Assembly (NCBI GenBank): GCA_902634485.1
Contig: CACPKA010000002.1
Location: forward strand, 17,169 to 81,168
Direction of reading: 5' to 3'
Source: an uncultured Pelagibacteraceae bacterium
Lineage (GTDB): Bacteria > Pseudomonadota > Alphaproteobacteria > Pelagibacterales > Pelagibacteraceae
Length of the DNA stretch: 64,000 nt
Shown here piece after piece: positions 60,340-64,000 of this stretch (position 1 is the stretch's first letter; every line of letters starts with the position of its first letter). The notes beneath the pieces are model-generated. The model searched no databases and had not been told where the DNA came from. It saw nothing but the letters and a program-made list of their open reading frames with translations. A program made the position numbers and the translations under genes.

Positions 60340-62769
60340 ATGTTTTCACGTTTATATCAAAATATAATTTTAGACAAACCGAAACTGGTTATTGGAGTAC
60401 TATTTCTTTGTTTGATCACTTTTGGCTATTTTGCAAAAGATTTTAAATTAGATGCTTCGTCTGATACTTTGCTCATAGAGGGTGATCCAGATCTAGAATA
60501 TTTAAAAGAAATAAATAACAGATATGGAAATAGAGATTTTCTAGTATTAACTTATACTCCTCATTATGAAATCATAAACAAGCAATCTATATCTGAATTA
60601 ACTAATCTTAAAAGAGATATACAAAACTTGGATTGGGTAGAGAATGTTATAACTATTCTTGATATACCTTTATTGGATAATTCTGATGAAAATGTAACTG
60701 AAAAGCTTAAAAATTTTAAAACTCTTAAAGATAAAAACGTAGACAAAAAAAGAGGATTTGCTGAAATTCTTAGCAGTCCAGTATTTAGAAACTTTGTAAT
60801 TAGTGAAGATGGAAAATCGACGGGTATAATCGTTTACTTAAAAAAAGATATAAAATTATTAGAGCTAGAAAAAAAAGGCGGAAAAGAATTTGAAGATTAT
60901 AAAAACTATCTAAAGGAAAAAAACCATCAAAATATAAATGAGATAAGAAAAATAATTAACTCATACATATCCATAGGAGATAAGTATGAAAATCAAAACT
61001 ATAACCCTCCTCAAATTTTTTTAGGAGGTATTCCAATGATAGCTGACGACATGATATCTTTTATAAAAAATGATATTGTGGTTTTTGGGATAGGTGTTTT
61101 TGTTTTTATTGTTATTACCTTATGGTATGTATTTAGAAAGTTTATTTGGATATTAATTCCTATAAGTAGTTGTTTTTTTTCAGTAGTTATTATGACTGGT
61201 CTCTTAGGATTATTAGGATGGAAAGTCACTGTAATATCTTCAAATTTTATAGCACTGATGCTTATCTTGACAATGGCTATGAATATTCATTTATGTACTA
61301 GGTTTCTTCAATTAAGAAAAGATTTTCCTAATAAAAAAAATTCAGAATTAATATATTTATCTACTTCAAAAATGGTTTGGCCAATTATTTATACTGTTTT
61401 GACAACGATTTGTGCTTTTTTATCTTTGATATTTAGTGAAATAAAACCAATTATAGATTTTGGCTGGATGATGACTATGGGTTTAATAACTTCGTTTTTA
61501 ATTACGTTTACATTGCTACCTACTCTTCTTAACTTTTTTTCAAACAATAGTTCAAAAATAAAAGAACAAAAAAATTCTATATTTACTAATTTACTTGCTA
61601 GATTTACATTAAATAATAATAAAATAATATTCTCTTCAACCATCATTGTTATTTTTGTAAGTATTTTTGGAATAAGTAAATTAGAAGTAGAAAATAGTTT
61701 TATAAATTATTTTGATAAAGATACTGAAATTTATAAAGGTATGAAATTTATTGATGAAAAACTTGGAGGTACCACTCCATTAGAGATAATATTAAAATTT
61801 CCAAAAAGCAATAAAGAGAATAATGACGAAGAAACTGAGGAAGAGTTTGATGATTGGGATGATGAAGAAGGATCTGAAAAATATTGGTTTACAAAAAATA
61901 AAATTGATAAAATAAAAGATGTACATAATTATTTAGAAAACTTAGAACCTATTGGTAAAGTTCTCTCTTTTTCTTCTGTTTTAGAAATTGCTAAAAAACT
62001 TAATAACAATAAGGATCTTGGAACATTAGAAATGGGTGTTTTGTATACAAAAATACCTAAAACAATAAAAAAACAAATTGTAGATCCATATATATCTATT
62101 GAAAACGATGAGGCTAGAATAAATTTAAGAATAAAAGATTCGTTAAAAAATTTAAGAAGAAATGATCTTATAAACAAAATTAATTATGATCTAGAAAATA
62201 AGCTAGGACTGGAAAAAGATGAGTTTAAATTAGCTGGTGTTTTAATTTTGTTCAATAATTTATTGCAAAGTTTATTTAAATCCCAAATTTTAACATTGGG
62301 TTTTGTTATGCTTGGGATTTTTTTGATGTTTATAGTTCTTTTTAGAAATATAAAACTCTCTTTAATTGGAGTGGTTCCAAATTTTATTGCAGCATTTTTT
62401 ATTCTTGGAGTAATTGGAATATTAGAGATACCACTAGACATGATGACAATAACAATTGCTGCTATAACAATAGGAATAGCTGTAGATAATAGCATACATT
62501 ATATTTATAGATTTCAAGAAGAATTTAAGAAAAATAAAAAATACGATTCTACCGTCAAAGTTTGCCACTCTACTGTTGGTATAGCAATACTAAATACTTC
62601 TATTACAATTGTATTTGGATTTTCAATATTGGTATTATCAAATTTTATACCTACCATATATTTTGGAATTTTTACGGCTTTGGCTATGTTGTTTGCAATG
62701 ATATCGGTATTAACACTTTTGCCAGCTTTAATAATTTTGATTAAACCTTTTGCAATTAAAAATAGTTAA
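60340..62769 (+). CDS. RND/MMPL-superfamily exporter
   Basis: Two TM bundles separated by large periplasmic loops; 'DMMTITIAAITIGIAVDNSIHYIYRFQEEF'. Confidence 0.9.
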   Translation: MFSRLYQNIILDKPKLVIGVLFLCLITFGYFAKDFKLDASSDTLLIEGDPDLEYLKEINNRYGNRDFLVLTYTPHYEIINKQSISELTNLKRDIQNLDWVENVITILDIPLLDNSDENVTEKLKNFKTLKDKNVDKKRGFAEILSSPVFRNFVISEDGKSTGIIVYLKKDIKLLELEKKGGKEFEDYKNYLKEKNHQNINEIRKIINSYISIGDKYENQNYNPPQIFLGGIPMIADDMISFIKNDIVVFGIGVFVFIVITLWYVFRKFIWILIPISSCFFSVVIMTGLLGLLGWKVTVISSNFIALMLILTMAMNIHLCTRFLQLRKDFPNKKNSELIYLSTSKMVWPIIYTVLTTICAFLSLIFSEIKPIIDFGWMMTMGLITSFLITFTLLPTLLNFFSNNSSKIKEQKNSIFTNLLARFTLNNNKIIFSSTIIVIFVSIFGISKLEVENSFINYFDKDTEIYKGMKFIDEKLGGTTPLEIILKFPKSNKENNDEETEEEFDDWDDEEGSEKYWFTKNKIDKIKDVHNYLENLEPIGKVLSFSSVLEIAKKLNNNKDLGTLEMGVLYTKIPKTIKKQIVDPYISIENDEARINLRIKDSLKNLRRNDLINKINYDLENKLGLEKDEFKLAGVLILFNNLLQSLFKSQILTLGFVMLGIFLMFIVLFRNIKLSLIGVVPNFIAAFFILGVIGILEIPLDMMTITIAAITIGIAVDNSIHYIYRFQEEFKKNKKYDSTVKVCHSTVGIAILNTSITIVFGFSILVLSNFIPTIYFGIFTALAMLFAMISVLTLLPALIILIKPFAIKNS

Positions 62770-62771
62770 AT

Positions 62772-63317
62772 ATGCTGGAAGCTCTAAAAGAATTTTATAA
62801 TAATATAGTTGCTTTTGATTTGGTTTATTTAATAATTACTCTTTTATCTTTAATTAAATGTTTAAGAAAAGGTTTTGTATTAAGTATTCTTGAAGCAGCT
62901 AAATGGCTTTTGGCATATATTATTACTTTAATTATTTTTCCAAGAATAAAACCTTATGTGGATGGTGTTATAGAAAATGAATATATATTGGACATTATAT
63001 TGGGAGTTGGGATTTTTATTATAGTTATATTTTTTATACTTATTATAAACAAAGGATTAAGTCGGGCGGTAAAATTTTCAGGACTTGGAAAATTAGATAC
63101 AATATTTGGATTCTTTTTTGGTTTTTTTAGAGGATATATTATTAGTGTTTGTATATTTTCAACTATTAGTATCTTCTATAATTATAACAAATGGCCAATA
63201 AATATAAAATCATCTTGGAGCTTTTCATATGTTGAAAAAGGTAGTAATTACCTATTAAGAGAATTTCCAGATGAAAAAAAATATAAAGAAACTAAAGAAA
63301 AGATTAAAGATATATAA
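62772..63317 (+). CDS. cvpA: CvpA family membrane protein
   Basis: 'FDLVYLIITLLSLIKCLRKGFVLSILEAAKWLLAYI', 'DTIFGFFFGFFRGYII'; precedes purF. Confidence 0.93.
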   Translation: MLEALKEFYNNIVAFDLVYLIITLLSLIKCLRKGFVLSILEAAKWLLAYIITLIIFPRIKPYVDGVIENEYILDIILGVGIFIIVIFFILIINKGLSRAVKFSGLGKLDTIFGFFFGFFRGYIISVCIFSTISIFYNYNKWPINIKSSWSFSYVEKGSNYLLREFPDEKKYKETKEKIKDI

Positions 63318-64000
63318 TCCAAAATTGAAAGAAGAATGTGGAGTATTTGGCATCAGCAATAATCAAGATGCGTCTACACTTGCTGCTCTTGGATTGCATG
63401 CCTTACAACATAGGGGGCAAGAAGGATGCGGAATAGTTTCTTATGATGGAAAAAATTATCATTCAGAAAAAAGATTTGGATTAGTTGGAGATAATTTTAA
63501 TAAAGAAAAAGTTTTAAAAAATTTACCAGGAAACTTTGCTATTGGTCACAACAGATATAGTACAACTGGCGCTGCTACTTTAAGAAATGTTCAGCCTTTT
63601 TTTGCAGATACAAATGCTGGAGGTATTGTTGTTGCCCACAATGGTAACTTAACTAATGCAATAACTTTAAGAAAAAAATTGGTTGAAGAAGGTGCAATTT
63701 TTTACACAACATCTGATACAGAGACAATCGTTCAATTAATTGCAAAATCAAAAAGAGAGAAAAAAATTGATAAAATAATTGATGCACTTTTTCAAATACA
63801 GGGAGCTTATTCTCTTGTATTTTTAACAAAAAATACACTTATTGGAGTTAGAGACCCTTTTGGAATAAGGCCTTTGGTTATTGGAAAATTAAATAACTCT
63901 TACATCTTTGCTTCAGAGACTTGTGCTTTAGACATTATTGGTGCAAAATTTGTAAGAGAAGTAGAAAATGGAGAAATAGTTTCTATTGAAAATGGAAAAA
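63271..64000 (+). CDS. purF: Amidophosphoribosyltransferase (3' truncated)
   Basis: Hand translation MKKNIKKLKKRLKIYNPKLKEECGVFGISNNQDASTLAALGLHALQHRGQEGCGIVSYDG...IGHNRYSTTG...VAHNGNLTNA...VRDPFGIRPL; not in ORF track because it runs off the edge. Confidence 0.97.
   Translation, partial: MKKNIKKLKKRLKIYNPKLKEECGVFGISNNQDASTLAALGLHALQHRGQEGCGIVSYDGKNYHSEKRFGLVGDNFNKEKVLKNLPGNFAIGHNRYSTTGAATLRNVQPFFADTNAGGIVVAHNGNLTNAITLRKKLVEEGAIFYTTSDTETIVQLIAKSKREKKIDKIIDALFQIQGAYSLVFLTKNTLIGVRDPFGIRPLVIGKLNNSYIFASETCALDIIGAKFVREVENGEIVSIENGK

Noticed and set aside
1-64000. tRNA, rRNA, CRISPR, insertion sequences or prophage
   Set aside because: Nearly all sequence is covered by assigned CDS; remaining gaps are at most ~115 bp and show no cloverleaf, repeat array or transposase signature

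Overview
A 64 kb window from a very AT-rich, highly compacted alphaproteobacterial genome. Gene content and style (tiny intergenic gaps, overlapping start/stop codons, osmolyte/C1 genes) fit SAR11/Pelagibacterales; this is inferred, not database-checked. I saw no rRNA, tRNA, CRISPR array, transposase or prophage module. About 1-23 kb is a metabolic region: iron-type SBP, AcuI-like reductase plus LysR, a dimethylglycine dehydrogenase-like enzyme with EtfB/EtfA/ETF-QO, and a long directon ending in a cluster with an L-carnitine dehydrogenase-like enzyme, a 2OG-Fe(II) oxygenase, a nucleotidyltransferase, an APS-kinase-like P-loop kinase, a DddP-like M24 protein and a Rieske oxygenase. Divergent from it are MetF-like and DmdA-like GcvT-family genes. 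This is the best candidate for an undescribed methylated onium/osmolyte catabolic system. About 23-26.5 kb is an uncharacterised four-gene cassette that includes a 58-aa double-CxxC ORF absent from the supplied track. About 26.6-64 kb is mostly housekeeping (purEK, prfB, PBP1A, rne, thiSG, aroQ-accBC, aspS, purMN, ndk-pepA, lptFGD-surA-pdxA-ksgA, gmk-acpP-fabG-fabD, rpsF-rpsR-rplI-dnaB, cvpA-purF). prfB carries a canonical programmed +1 frameshift (AAGGAG-TAT-CTT-TGA) that the ORF track misses.
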